A stretch of 43,158 nucleotides of DNA from CAYPZU01 sp964415395 (GCA_964415395.1 CAYPZU010000011.1:1-43158); one strand, 5' to 3'; counted from the first letter of the stretch, positions 16,148-23,896 are shown. The notes: generated from the sequence alone by a model not told the origin. A program made the numbers and translations.

Positions 16148-17750
16148 GAAAAACCTTTCCCTCTTTATGGAGCGTTTCCCTGCGAGCGCCCTTTTCGCCC
16201 CGTCCTGGATTCCGCGTGAATGCCCTGATGAAACGGTTGAAAAAACCGATTTCGAAAAAGCGGAGGCTCTCTACATCTACGGGCTTGGCAATGGCGCGGC
16301 TTACCAGCAGATCCGCGGCTGGCTGAAGAAAAATAAAGAACGGGAGCTGATTTTCCTCGAAGAAGACGAGGGGGCGCTCGGTTCGTTTCTCCGAAAGGAA
16401 GCGGCTTTTGAAATCCTCTCCGATCCGCAGGTGCAGATCGTTCATTTTTCCAAGCCGGGCGAGCTGGATGCGTTGGCTGAAAAGTTTCCTGTGGAGCGGC
16501 TTGAAATCGCCGCGATCCCCTCAAAAGAGGGACGGAAATTTAAGGCGCTTCGCCTCCGGCTCTTGAGGAAAACGACGTTGGCGAATGCGCTGCAGCAGGA
16601 TCGGCTCCACGGCTACCAGCCGTTTCAGAACTTTGTCCAAAACGTCAAGCGGCTGCCTGAATCGTTTTACGCGAACGGACTGAAAGGCTCTTTCCAGGGC
16701 ATCCCTGCGCTTGTCTGCGGCGCGGGGCCTTCTCTGCAAAAATCGATCGAAACGATCAAAACCCTGGAAAATAGAGCGCTCCTGATCGCTGGCGGATCGA
16801 CGCTCGCCGCCCTCAGTTCGCAAGGAATTTCGCCTCATTTCGGCATGGCGGTCGACCCGAATCTCGAAGAGTACCGCCGCATGAGGAACAGTTTCGCTTT
16901 TGAAGTTCCTCTCCTCTATTCAACCCGCCTGTTTCCTGCAGTTTTTCAAACAGCGAACGGTCCCTTCGGCTATATGCGGAGCGGCATCGGCGGCGTGCCG
17001 GAGCTTTGGATCGAGGAAGAACTTGGCCTGCTCGATCCGCTCCTCGGCGATTTTCTCTCGCCGGAATCGATGTCGGTCACGATGATCTGCATCGCCTGGG
17101 CCCAATTCCTTGGCTGCAGTCCGATCCTGCTCGACGGGATCGATCTTGCCTATACGGGGAAAAAACGGTATGCCTCAGGCGTTGCGGAAGATGGAGAGAT
17201 GCAGTTTACAGCGATCGACGCAGAAAAATCGGCCGCCGACCGGATCCTCAAGAAGAAGGATCGGCTGGGACAATCTGTCTATACCGCAGTCCGCTGGGTG
17301 ATGGAATCGGCGAGCGTTTCCCATTTCGCCCGCAAACACAAAGAGATCCAGTTCATCAATACAACCGATGGCGGGATTGGCTTCAAGGGGATCGAATATC
17401 TCCCGATCCAGAAGGCCGCCGAGCTGTACTTGAAAAAGGAATTTCCGCTGCGCAAACTCGTCCATGAAAAGATCGTCCAGTCGCCGATGCCCAAAAACGC
17501 GGCGAAGTGCATAGGGGCGAAGATGAAAGAACTGCGCCAAAGCCTTGATCGGATCATTTCCCACCTGGAAATCCTCGCTGGAAAAAAGAAAGGGGCGGCA
17601 GCCCTTGCCGAACTCGAACTCAGGGACGAAATGGCCTTCCCGATTCTCTTCTACGATATTCACGAAACGTTCCCGCGCAAAGAGACCCGCTGGGAAAAAT
17701 TCCTCGTTTTGGCCCGCCAGTATCAGGCTGTTGCTGGGGAAGGAAAATAA
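16140..17750 (+). CDS. MAF/DUF115 family protein, copy 2
   Basis: A 536-residue paralogue of the protein at 14134-15669. The core repeats the same landmarks: GIPALVCGAGPS (GAGPS at 194-198), LLIAGGSTLAAL, FGMAVDPNLEEY, then QFLGCSPILLDGIDLAYTG and QFINTTDGGIGF. The N-terminal domain opens with a similar segment (LYIYGLGNGAAYQQ compared with VCVYGVSGAFYAL). The ATG at 16140 overlaps the YwqK stop by 8 bp; an open frame extends further upstream but runs through the YwqK gene. It is the last gene of the operon and is followed by a nested palindrome with a T-rich run. Confidence 0.85.
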   Translation: MYRKNLSLFMERFPASALFAPSWIPRECPDETVEKTDFEKAEALYIYGLGNGAAYQQIRGWLKKNKERELIFLEEDEGALGSFLRKEAAFEILSDPQVQIVHFSKPGELDALAEKFPVERLEIAAIPSKEGRKFKALRLRLLRKTTLANALQQDRLHGYQPFQNFVQNVKRLPESFYANGLKGSFQGIPALVCGAGPSLQKSIETIKTLENRALLIAGGSTLAALSSQGISPHFGMAVDPNLEEYRRMRNSFAFEVPLLYSTRLFPAVFQTANGPFGYMRSGIGGVPELWIEEELGLLDPLLGDFLSPESMSVTMICIAWAQFLGCSPILLDGIDLAYTGKKRYASGVAEDGEMQFTAIDAEKSAADRILKKKDRLGQSVYTAVRWVMESASVSHFARKHKEIQFINTTDGGIGFKGIEYLPIQKAAELYLKKEFPLRKLVHEKIVQSPMPKNAAKCIGAKMKELRQSLDRIISHLEILAGKKKGAAALAELELRDEMAFPILFYDIHETFPRKETRWEKFLVLARQYQAVAGEGK

Positions 17751-17840
17751 CAGGATCCGCGCGCATTCGCGCGCTGGCAGGATCAAAACGGTGGTTTTTT
17801 TCTTCTTATCCTGCCGGATCCTGCCTATCCTGTTAATTTC
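17751..17840 (+). repeat. nested palindrome built on ATCCTG repeats, terminator-like
   Basis: CAGGATCCG (17751-17759) pairs with CGGATCCTG (17815-17823). Inside this, GCGCGC-ATTC-GCGCGC forms a small hairpin, and GGCAGGAT (17776-17783) pairs with ATCCTGCC (17808-17815), with a T-rich stretch in the loop. CCTATCCTG follows. The structure begins right after the stop of the MAF operon and could end its transcript. Similar ATCCTG runs occur at 34753-34800 and 42710-42840. Confidence 0.6.
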
Positions 17841-17894
17841 CCATCCTACTCTCCCTTAGCCTGTTAGATACATATATCAAATCATTCCTTACTG

Positions 17895-17903
17895 TGGTAT
17901 ACT
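17895..17903 (+). promoter_or_regulatory. extended -10 element before the ATP-grasp gene
   Basis: TGGTATACT is an extended -10 box (TGn plus TATACT). No good -35 is seen, as is common for extended -10 promoters. The predicted start near 17910 leaves a leader of only about 9 nt. Confidence 0.5.
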
Positions 17904-17918
17904 AGATACAGGGTATCT

Positions 17919-19169
17919 ATGGCTTTACGCGAAAAGCAGGCAGTTATTGTAGTCGATCCGATTTCCTCCGGCGCCTTCCTTAAAAGGAGCGCGAAACAGG
18001 AGGGGTATGGAGTCATCGGGGTTTTTACAGTTCCTTTCGACGTTTCCGAGGCCGGGTTCCACGGCAAAAGGGAAGAGTTCACCGCAGATTGCGATTTCGT
18101 TATCCAGTCGGCTGACGCGAAGGCGATTCTGAGCAAACTTCAAGGCGCTCCTTTTCAGGTGAAAGGGGTCGTCGCAGGGCTTGATTCCGGCGTCGAAATG
18201 GCGGATTGCCTGGCTGGCGATTTAGGCCTCTACCACAATCCTCTCGAATACTCCCATGCCAGACGGGACAAGCTTGAAATGCGGAAGGCGATTCAGAAAG
18301 CTGCCCTTTCCTGTCCTGCGTTCGCCGAGTGCGGCACCGTGGAAAAAGTCGTCGAATTCGCCCAAAACCGCTCCTTTCCGATCGTGATCAAAACGCCGCA
18401 GGGCGCCGGAACCAACCACGTCTACCTCTGCAATACGGAAGAAGAGCTGAAAGAAAAATACCATACGATCCGCGAGTCTCTCGATTTCTTCGGACAGAAA
18501 ACGGCGTTTGCTCTCGTTGAAGAATATATCGATGGCCCTGAATACATCGTCGACCTTTTTTGCGACGGGGAAAAGTTCCATGTGACCGATGTTTGGGTTT
18601 ACGAGAAGGGCTTGCCAGGCGGGCCGAAGAATCTATGCTGGAGCTGCATTTTGCTCAAACCCGAAGATGTGCCCGCTGTCGTGGCGTATGCGATCGAATC
18701 GGCGCGCGCGGTCGGTATCGAGCGGGGCGCCGTCCACGCCGAAATCAAGGACGATCCGAAGAGAGGGCCGACTTTGATCGAGATCGCCGCCAGGATGTGC
18801 GGCGCCGGAGTGCCCCAGCTCTTGAAAAGCGCGACGAATTTCGATTTGTGCCGCGGCGTGATCCAGGCGTTTACAGAAAAGAAAGTCGATGTGCCAGAGA
18901 CGATTTCAATCGACCGCCATTTCGCTTTAGCATTCGGCGTTTCGTTTGAAGAAGGAACGGTTGAAGCGGTGCAGGGGATCGAGGCGATCCAAAAGCTTCC
19001 CTCCTACATCCGCCACGCGCTCCACTTGAAACAGGGCGGCTCCTGCGTCAAAAGCATCGATTTAAAAACGACCCCGCTCGTCGTCTATCTGGGCCACGAA
19101 GACAAGGCGCAAGTCTTGAAAGACATCGAGGCCGTCCATCGGTTATTCAAAGTGATCACTCTTCCGTAG
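17919..19169 (+). CDS. ATP-grasp ligase-like protein
   Basis: The 416-residue protein has the carboxylate-amine ligase ATP-grasp fold. There is an N-terminal preATP-grasp domain (AVIVVDPISSGAFLKRSAK), then the ATP-grasp domain with PIVIKTPQGAGTNHV (phosphate loop), FALVEEYIDGPEYIVD, and the metal site GAVHAEIKDD...PTLIEIAARMCGAG. It most resembles amino-acid or dipeptide ligases of the BacD/carnosine synthase type, which join an amino acid to another amine using ATP. The natural substrates cannot be read from the sequence. It stands alone, with its own extended -10 promoter, and its end overlaps the convergent response regulator gene by 14 bp. Confidence 0.88.
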   Translation: MALREKQAVIVVDPISSGAFLKRSAKQEGYGVIGVFTVPFDVSEAGFHGKREEFTADCDFVIQSADAKAILSKLQGAPFQVKGVVAGLDSGVEMADCLAGDLGLYHNPLEYSHARRDKLEMRKAIQKAALSCPAFAECGTVEKVVEFAQNRSFPIVIKTPQGAGTNHVYLCNTEEELKEKYHTIRESLDFFGQKTAFALVEEYIDGPEYIVDLFCDGEKFHVTDVWVYEKGLPGGPKNLCWSCILLKPEDVPAVVAYAIESARAVGIERGAVHAEIKDDPKRGPTLIEIAARMCGAGVPQLLKSATNFDLCRGVIQAFTEKKVDVPETISIDRHFALAFGVSFEEGTVEAVQGIEAIQKLPSYIRHALHLKQGGSCVKSIDLKTTPLVVYLGHEDKAQVLKDIEAVHRLFKVITLP

Positions 19170-20511
19170 CGGCAAGGCCGTATTCGTGCAGCTTGTTGCG
19201 CAGCGTTCGGACGCTGATGCCCAGCAAAGCGGCCGTCCGGGTCCGGTTCTGGCTCTGCGCTTCCAGAGTGTCTAAGATCAGTTCTTTTTCCATCTGATGC
19301 AGCGTCATTCCCGCCGGGAATTTCTTTTTGTCCGCAGCCGCTTTCGCGGGGGAATCGAGGTAGAGCTGGTCGGCGTCGATTACGGCGTCGAAATCGAGCA
19401 CGACCGTCCGCTCGATAATATTCGCCAGCTCCCGGACGTTGCCGGGCCAGGGATAGTCGAGGAGTTTCTGGACGGCCCGTTCGGTAAATTTTTTGGCCGG
19501 CTTATGGTTTTCCTCGCAGAACTTGTTGAGAAAATAGGTAGCCAGCGGAAGGATGTCTTCGCGGCGCTGCCGCAGCGGAGGAATTTGGATCGGGACGACA
19601 TTGAGCCGGTAGAAAAGGTCTTCGCGAAACACCTTGCTCTCGATCGCTTCCTGCATGTCGCGGTTGGAAGTGGCGAGAAAGCGGAGGTTCACTTTGATGG
19701 GGCGCGTGCCGCCGACCCGCTCGAATTCCTGCTCCTGGATCGCTCGAAGCAGTTTCGGCTGGAGGAGGAGGGGAATTTCAGTCACTTCGTCGAGAAGGAG
19801 CGTCCCCTTGTCGGCCAGTTCGAATCTCCCGATTTTTCGGATGTGGGCGCCGGTGAAAGCGCCCCGTTCATGGCCGAAAAATTCCGATTCGACGAGCGTT
19901 TCGGGGATCGCGGCGCAGTTTACCTTGATGAACGGAAACTGGGAGCGCTGCGAGAGCTGGTGGACCGCGCCGGCGATCACCTCTTTGCCGGTTCCCGATT
20001 CCCCGGTGATGAATACGCTTGCCTGCGACTGGGCGATTTTTTCCAGATCGTGCAGGATCTTTTTCATAGACGGGCTGATCGCGGCGAGATGGGGGCATTT
20101 GGCGGGGGAGCGCTCTTCGCGGTAGAACCGGTTCTCTTTTAGGAGCCTCAGATGCTCTTCGGCTTTTTCAAGCGCGGTTTCGATGGCTTCGGGAGAGAAC
20201 GGTTTGATCAGGTAGTTGAAAGCGCCGAGCTTCATCGCTTCGACGGCCGATTCGACGCTCCCGTACGCTGTGGCGAGGATCACGACAAGGGAAGGTGAAA
20301 TCGATTTGGCCGCTTTGAGGACGTCAAGGCCTCCCTTGAGAGGCATCTTCATGTCGCTGATCACCAGGTCGAACGGCTCCTGCTGCAGGAGCGCGATCGC
20401 TTTGGCTCCGTCTTCGGCAGTGGCGACTTCCTTGCCCAGGCGCCGGAGCGTCTCGGCGACGAAGCGGAGCATCAAAGGCTCGTCGTCGGCAATCAACACT
20501 TTCTCAATCAT
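19156..20511 (-). CDS. ctcC: sigma54-dependent response regulator (NtrC family, CtcC-like)
   Basis: The 451-residue protein has a receiver domain with phosphoacceptor Asp53 (VISDMKMP), acidic pocket DD at 9-10, and Thr/Lys switch residues (LATAYGS, YLIKPFS). The AAA+ domain has GESGTGKE (Walker A), the sigma54-contact loop GAFTGA, and GTLLLDEVTEI (Walker B). A Fis-type helix-turn-helix (RTAALLGISVRTLRNKL) follows. It activates RpoN promoters after phosphorylation by the kinase encoded just upstream (3-bp gap). In C. trachomatis the CtcB-CtcC pair (CT467/CT468) is the sole such system. Unlike Chlamydiaceae CtcC, which I recall as lacking the DNA-binding domain, this one keeps a C-terminal HTH. 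Confidence 0.93.
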   Translation of the reverse strand: MIEKVLIADDEPLMLRFVAETLRRLGKEVATAEDGAKAIALLQQEPFDLVISDMKMPLKGGLDVLKAAKSISPSLVVILATAYGSVESAVEAMKLGAFNYLIKPFSPEAIETALEKAEEHLRLLKENRFYREERSPAKCPHLAAISPSMKKILHDLEKIAQSQASVFITGESGTGKEVIAGAVHQLSQRSQFPFIKVNCAAIPETLVESEFFGHERGAFTGAHIRKIGRFELADKGTLLLDEVTEIPLLLQPKLLRAIQEQEFERVGGTRPIKVNLRFLATSNRDMQEAIESKVFREDLFYRLNVVPIQIPPLRQRREDILPLATYFLNKFCEENHKPAKKFTERAVQKLLDYPWPGNVRELANIIERTVVLDFDAVIDADQLYLDSPAKAAADKKKFPAGMTLHQMEKELILDTLEAQSQNRTRTAALLGISVRTLRNKLHEYGLAATEE

Positions 20512-20514
20512 AGG

Positions 20515-21753
20515 TCATCTCTTCAAAGGCAGCGTCAGCGTGAAAGTCGTCCCTTTGCCCGCCTGGGAGCGGACGTCGATCGCCCCGAAATGGGCCTGCA
20601 CGATCTTTTGGGTCTCCACAAGGCCGAGGCCGTTCCCTTTCTGTTTCGTCGTGAAAAAAGGAGAGAAGAGCTGGTTCATCTGCTCTTCCTCCATACCGAT
20701 CCCTGTATCGGAAATGGCAATTTGAAAGGAAGCGTCCATTTTGAGGAGCGACAGGCATAGAGTCCCTCCCTGGGGCATCGCCTGCAGGGCGTTGAAGAGG
20801 ATGTTCAGGAGGGCCGATTTAAGCGCCTCGGGGTCGATCGGCGCCAGGATCGGATCGCTGGGGATATGGACTTCCAGTTTCACATTCGGCGGGAAAGCCG
20901 GGTCGACTTTGAGGAATCTGCCGATCTGTTTTAAGTACGCCCCCAGCTCGACAGACTGGGATTGGATCTGGATCGGCCGCGCATAGTGGAGGACGGCTCC
21001 GACCAGTTTTTCGAGAGCTTTGGTTCCCTCGATCACGAACCCCGCCATCTCCTGCAGGTGCTTTTCTTCTTCGAGGTCGCGGTAGAGAAGCGATGCGTAG
21101 CCGCGGATTCCGCCCAGAGGGTTGCGGATCTCGTGGGCGACCGTGGCCGCCATCTCTCCCAGTTCCTTCATCCGGTCGTTCCGGTTCGCGATCATCTGGA
21201 GCTTCTGCTTTTCGCTGATATCCCGCATCACGAGGATCAGGCCGTGGTAGAGTTTCGGCCCTTCATACACAAAGGTCGTCGAAATCTCCATCTCCTGCTT
21301 TTCGCTTGGATAACTCTTGTAGAGGAGCTTATGGGAGATCCCGAACTTGAGCGCCTCGCGCATCGGGAATCCAAAATGATCGTCCGGAAAAGAATCCCAG
21401 TACCGTTTGAAAAGAATCGATTCGGCTTTGATTTTCAGCAGTTTTTGCGCAGAATCGTTCACTAAAGTAATCGTCCCTTCGAGATCGATGAAGAGGATCG
21501 CGTCGGAAATGTTTTTCAGGATGTTCCCAAGATAGGCATTGAGACGCCCCAGCTCGGCGACTTTCTTCTCAAGTTCCTGGTTGACAGTCTGAAAGCGCTC
21601 TTGTAACTTGGTGTGTGCGCTTTTCAGTCGGTTCGCCTCTTCGGAAAAGAGAGCGAAAGCGCGGGATAGGTGGCGCACCCCTTCCTCCGCCGTTTGGCTT
21701 TTCAGAGCCAAATCGGCCGACTGCTGCAGCTGCTGGAGAATGTTGTCCGACAT
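20515..21753 (-). CDS. ctcB: sensor histidine kinase (CtcB-like)
   Basis: The 412-residue protein senses an unknown signal and phosphorylates the response regulator downstream. It has an N-terminal helical/coiled-coil part (about 1-85), a PAS domain (NISDAILFIDLEGTITLVN), the dimerisation H-box VAHEIRNPLGG with His207, then a HATPase_c domain with N-box ALLNILFNALQAM, G1 ISDTGIGM and G2 GNGLGLVETQK. No transmembrane segment is seen, so it is cytoplasmic. The start at 21753 (MSDNILQQ) overlaps, on the opposite strand, the start codon of the next gene; a longer frame to 21870 lacks support. The ribosome-binding site is AACCCAGG. Confidence 0.92.
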   Translation of the reverse strand: MSDNILQQLQQSADLALKSQTAEEGVRHLSRAFALFSEEANRLKSAHTKLQERFQTVNQELEKKVAELGRLNAYLGNILKNISDAILFIDLEGTITLVNDSAQKLLKIKAESILFKRYWDSFPDDHFGFPMREALKFGISHKLLYKSYPSEKQEMEISTTFVYEGPKLYHGLILVMRDISEKQKLQMIANRNDRMKELGEMAATVAHEIRNPLGGIRGYASLLYRDLEEEKHLQEMAGFVIEGTKALEKLVGAVLHYARPIQIQSQSVELGAYLKQIGRFLKVDPAFPPNVKLEVHIPSDPILAPIDPEALKSALLNILFNALQAMPQGGTLCLSLLKMDASFQIAISDTGIGMEEEQMNQLFSPFFTTKQKGNGLGLVETQKIVQAHFGAIDVRSQAGKGTTFTLTLPLKR

Positions 21754-22603
21754 GCCTGGGTTCCCTAACCGGACTATAAGATATCTTTCGTTTATCGCAA
21801 TGCTTGTTCTTTTCGGCTGCTCGGGACTCGAACAGTCGGAAAAGGAAAAGACGCGGCGCAGAAACTGCAAAGGGGAGTATATCTACCGGAGCCAGGGGGA
21901 TTATTTCTATCCGATCGCGGCCCCCCAGCATACGCCCCGCGCCCCGTACCCGTGGGAATCGGAGTCGAACCTGCCCCGGATCACGAAAGAGTTTTTCCGC
22001 TGCAAAGGCAACCCGGTCAATCCGCCGATTGTCGACGCCTCCGATCCCGCAAAGCCCGCTCCCTGTCCTGATTGCGAAGGGGGCTCGCGCCACGGGCTGC
22101 CGATCCTTCACGGAAAAGAGAACGTCTATCCGCTTCTTGTCGATTTACTTAACTATCTGCAGAAAAAGACCGGCAAGCGGGTGATCATCACCTGCGGGCA
22201 CCGGTGCCCCCTTCATAACACCTATGCAGATCCCTCCAAAGACAACCGAACCTCCAAGCATCAGATCGGGGCCGAGGTCGATTTCTACGTGCAGGGGATG
22301 GAAGACCGCCCCCAGGAAATCGTCGGGCTGATCATGCAGTACTATCAGGAAAACCCTGCCTATAAAAACGACAAAGAATATCTTGAATTCAAGCGCTATG
22401 ACAAGCCTGACGCCCATGTCGAAATCCAGCCCTGGCTAAATAAAGAAATTTTTATCAAGCTTTGCCAGAAAAACGAAGGCAGAGATGCCGACAACCGCCA
22501 CCCCCATCCCTATATCTGCCTGCAGGTCCGCTACGACCGGGACCGCAAGGAAAGAGTCCTTTACGACTGGGAAAAAGCCAATAAAGGCTATCACCGCAGT
22601 TAA
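21752..22603 (+). CDS. Cys-rich lipoprotein with an M15/DUF882-like peptidase fold
   Basis: The 283-residue protein has a lipoprotein signal peptide ending VLFGC (Cys23). A Cys-containing linker (CPDCEGG) leads to a domain with the zinc ligand pattern of D-Ala-D-Ala peptidases/Hedgehog-like folds: SKHQIGAEVDFYV (His170, Asp177) and DAHVEIQP (His222). VIITCGHRCPLHN precedes the first motif, as in the M15/DUF882 group. A role in cutting or binding peptidoglycan peptides is likely but unproven. The ATG at 21752 shares bases with the kinase start on the other strand; GGAGAA lies 11 nt upstream. By position it matches chlamydial CT466. Confidence 0.8.
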   Translation: MPGFPNRTIRYLSFIAMLVLFGCSGLEQSEKEKTRRRNCKGEYIYRSQGDYFYPIAAPQHTPRAPYPWESESNLPRITKEFFRCKGNPVNPPIVDASDPAKPAPCPDCEGGSRHGLPILHGKENVYPLLVDLLNYLQKKTGKRVIITCGHRCPLHNTYADPSKDNRTSKHQIGAEVDFYVQGMEDRPQEIVGLIMQYYQENPAYKNDKEYLEFKRYDKPDAHVEIQPWLNKEIFIKLCQKNEGRDADNRHPHPYICLQVRYDRDRKERVLYDWEKANKGYHRS

Positions 22604-22659
22604 TTATATATTTCAATCATAATTTATGTTATAATATTATAAATTAATAAAATAATATT

Positions 22660-23445
22660 ATGATATATACATACGCAGCATTTCGTCAGGATCTCGAACA
22701 GATTGAAGCTTCCCGATCCAAGCTCGGCGCAGCCGCTTCGATTGAAGCGTTGAGCCAACTGGATCAAAGAATCGCCTCAAACTACAGCAGAGTGATGTTT
22801 CGCGCCGATTTGAAGCGGTTTGGCGGGGCCCTTGCGAGAGGGGAGTTGGGACGCGCCCAACGTATTTACGAAGAGATTTCAGACAAACTCCGCATTCTCA
22901 AGAGGCAGCGGGGGGTGGTTGCTTTGACGCGGTATTTTTATGAAGGGAAGTATAAGTGCCGTCCCATCTATGCTCTCGATAAAAAGTTTGCTGATTATGC
23001 ATTCGACGGTTCTTCTCCCACCTCTCCCATTTTCGTAAGAAAAATAGGCGAGGATATCGATTTTTTTGTCCTCCGCAATCTGGAAGAGCTGGAAGGAACG
23101 CCGGTTTTAAACGCAGGCCTCTTGGGCGGACTTGCTTCATCTCTGCTTCTTAAAAATGCTTTTGATGGAAGCAGGTTTGGACAGGGGATTTCCCTGGTTT
23201 CGGGCTTTTTATCGGCCAAGCTGTTCAGCGAATCCTCTCCCTGTCTGGGGGATCTTCCGGCTCGGATCGGGAAGGCTGGCGTGACTGCGGCTGCCGTTTG
23301 CACGGCTGCGGCAGGGGTTTTTACTGGCAGCATCAGCCTCGGGACGATGGCTCTCGGCACGGCTGCAGCCGGCCTATACAAACTCGCGCGCACCTACCAG
23401 GGGCTTGGCAGCGAGCCTTCTCCCCGCCGCCGTCTCCAGTTCTAA
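22660..23445 (+). CDS. membrane protein of unknown function
   Basis: The 261-residue protein has a helical, charged first half (residues 1-95) and a second half with hydrophobic Gly/Ala-rich segments (LLGGLASSLLL, GISLVSGFLSAKLF, AGVTAAAVCTAAAGVF, SLGTMALGTAAAGLY). The C-terminus is basic (SPRRRLQF). This layout resembles chlamydial inclusion-membrane or secreted proteins, but no Inc-type bilobed domain can be assigned with certainty. The upstream DNA is extremely AT-rich, with TATAAT at 22630-22635; no good Shine-Dalgarno is seen. It sits immediately before tRNA-Leu(CAA). I do not recognise a family. Confidence 0.65.
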   Translation: MIYTYAAFRQDLEQIEASRSKLGAAASIEALSQLDQRIASNYSRVMFRADLKRFGGALARGELGRAQRIYEEISDKLRILKRQRGVVALTRYFYEGKYKCRPIYALDKKFADYAFDGSSPTSPIFVRKIGEDIDFFVLRNLEELEGTPVLNAGLLGGLASSLLLKNAFDGSRFGQGISLVSGFLSAKLFSESSPCLGDLPARIGKAGVTAAAVCTAAAGVFTGSISLGTMALGTAAAGLYKLARTYQGLGSEPSPRRRLQF

Positions 23446-23452
23446 ATTCCCT

Positions 23453-23480
23453 TTGTTTTAAACCCTTTCTCCCCTAATAT
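23453..23480 (+). promoter_or_regulatory. promoter of tRNA-Leu(CAA)
   Basis: TTGTTT (23453-23458), a 16-bp spacer and TAATAT (23475-23480) lie 10 nt before the mature tRNA. The -35 is only a partial match. Confidence 0.45.
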
Positions 23481-23490
23481 CTTTACCCAT

Positions 23491-23574
23491 GCCGGTGTGG
23501 CGAAATTGGTAGACGCGGTAGACTCAAAATCTACTCCTAGCGATAGGGTGCTGGTTCGAGTCCGGTCACCGGCA
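23491..23574 (+). tRNA. tRNA-Leu, anticodon CAA
   Basis: The 84-nt class II tRNA has GCCGGTG pairing with CACCGGC, discriminator A, and anticodon arm GTAGA-CTCAAAA-TCTAC, giving anticodon CAA for UUG codons. A long variable arm and T-arm GCTGG-TTCGAGT-CCGGT follow. No CCA is encoded. Its 3' end is the left arm of a 21-bp inverted repeat that continues into the following DNA. Confidence 0.98.
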
Positions 23575-23655
23575 AAAACAGGGGGAAGCTATGCTTCCCC
23601 CTTTTTGTTTTTGCCGGGGAAAAAACGGTCCGGGGGACCGTTTTTAGGACTCGAA
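23569..23655 (+). repeat. inverted copy 1 of the tRNA-Leu(CAA) 3' end
   Basis: CCGGCAAAAACA (23569-23580, tRNA acceptor and first downstream bases) and TGTTTTTGCCGG (23606-23617) flank a 9-bp hairpin GGGGGAAGC/GCTTCCCCC. A perfect 11-bp hairpin (AAAAACGGTCC/GGACCGTTTTT, 23621-23645) follows. Then GGACTCGAA (23647-23655) is the reverse complement of the tRNA T-loop TTCGAGTCC (23555-23563). Read on the minus strand this is T-arm, inserted hairpin, acceptor end: a disrupted mirror copy of the tRNA tail. Confidence 0.8.
23581..23606 (+). terminator. terminator of tRNA-Leu(CAA)
   Basis: GGGGGAAGC-TAT-GCTTCCCCC followed by TTTTT forms a 9-bp GC-rich stem with T-run, starting 7 nt after the tRNA. 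Confidence 0.85.
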
Positions 23656-23793
23656 GTGAGCCGAGTGTTTTCGTTCCCGGGGTCCTCGCCGATATTTTTT
23701 CGGCGGGGTGGGTCGAAAACACGGCGCAACCGGAGCCCGAGAAGCCAGGGTCCCAAAATGTTTCATTTTGGGAATGGCGTGACGGGACGAGAG

Positions 23794-23803
23794 NNNNNNN
23801 NNN
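23794..23803. other. assembly gap (10 Ns)
   Basis: Ten undetermined bases. A run of exactly ten usually marks a scaffold join of unknown true length. The sequence just after it (GAGTCCGGTC, 23806-23815) repeats the tRNA-Leu T-arm, so the gap probably reflects repeat collapse and may hide more copies. Confidence 0.95.
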
Positions 23804-23846
23804 GTGAGTCCGGTCTAAACAAGGGGAAGCTAAGCTTCCCCTTTTT

Positions 23847-23896
23847 TGTTTTTGCCGGTGAGCGACCCAACAATTTGGGTCGCGACCGGACTCGAA
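23847..23896 (-). repeat. inverted copy 2 of the tRNA-Leu(CAA) 3' end, split by a palindrome
   Basis: TGTTTTTGCCGGTGA (23847-23861) is the exact reverse complement of tRNA positions 23566-23580. GACCGGACTCGAA (23884-23896) is the exact reverse complement of 23555-23567. Between them lies only a 22-nt palindrome, GCGACCCAA-CAAT-TTGGGTCGC. The two tRNA-derived pieces overlap by two bases (TC), which looks like a 2-bp duplication around an inserted palindrome. Confidence 0.85.
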
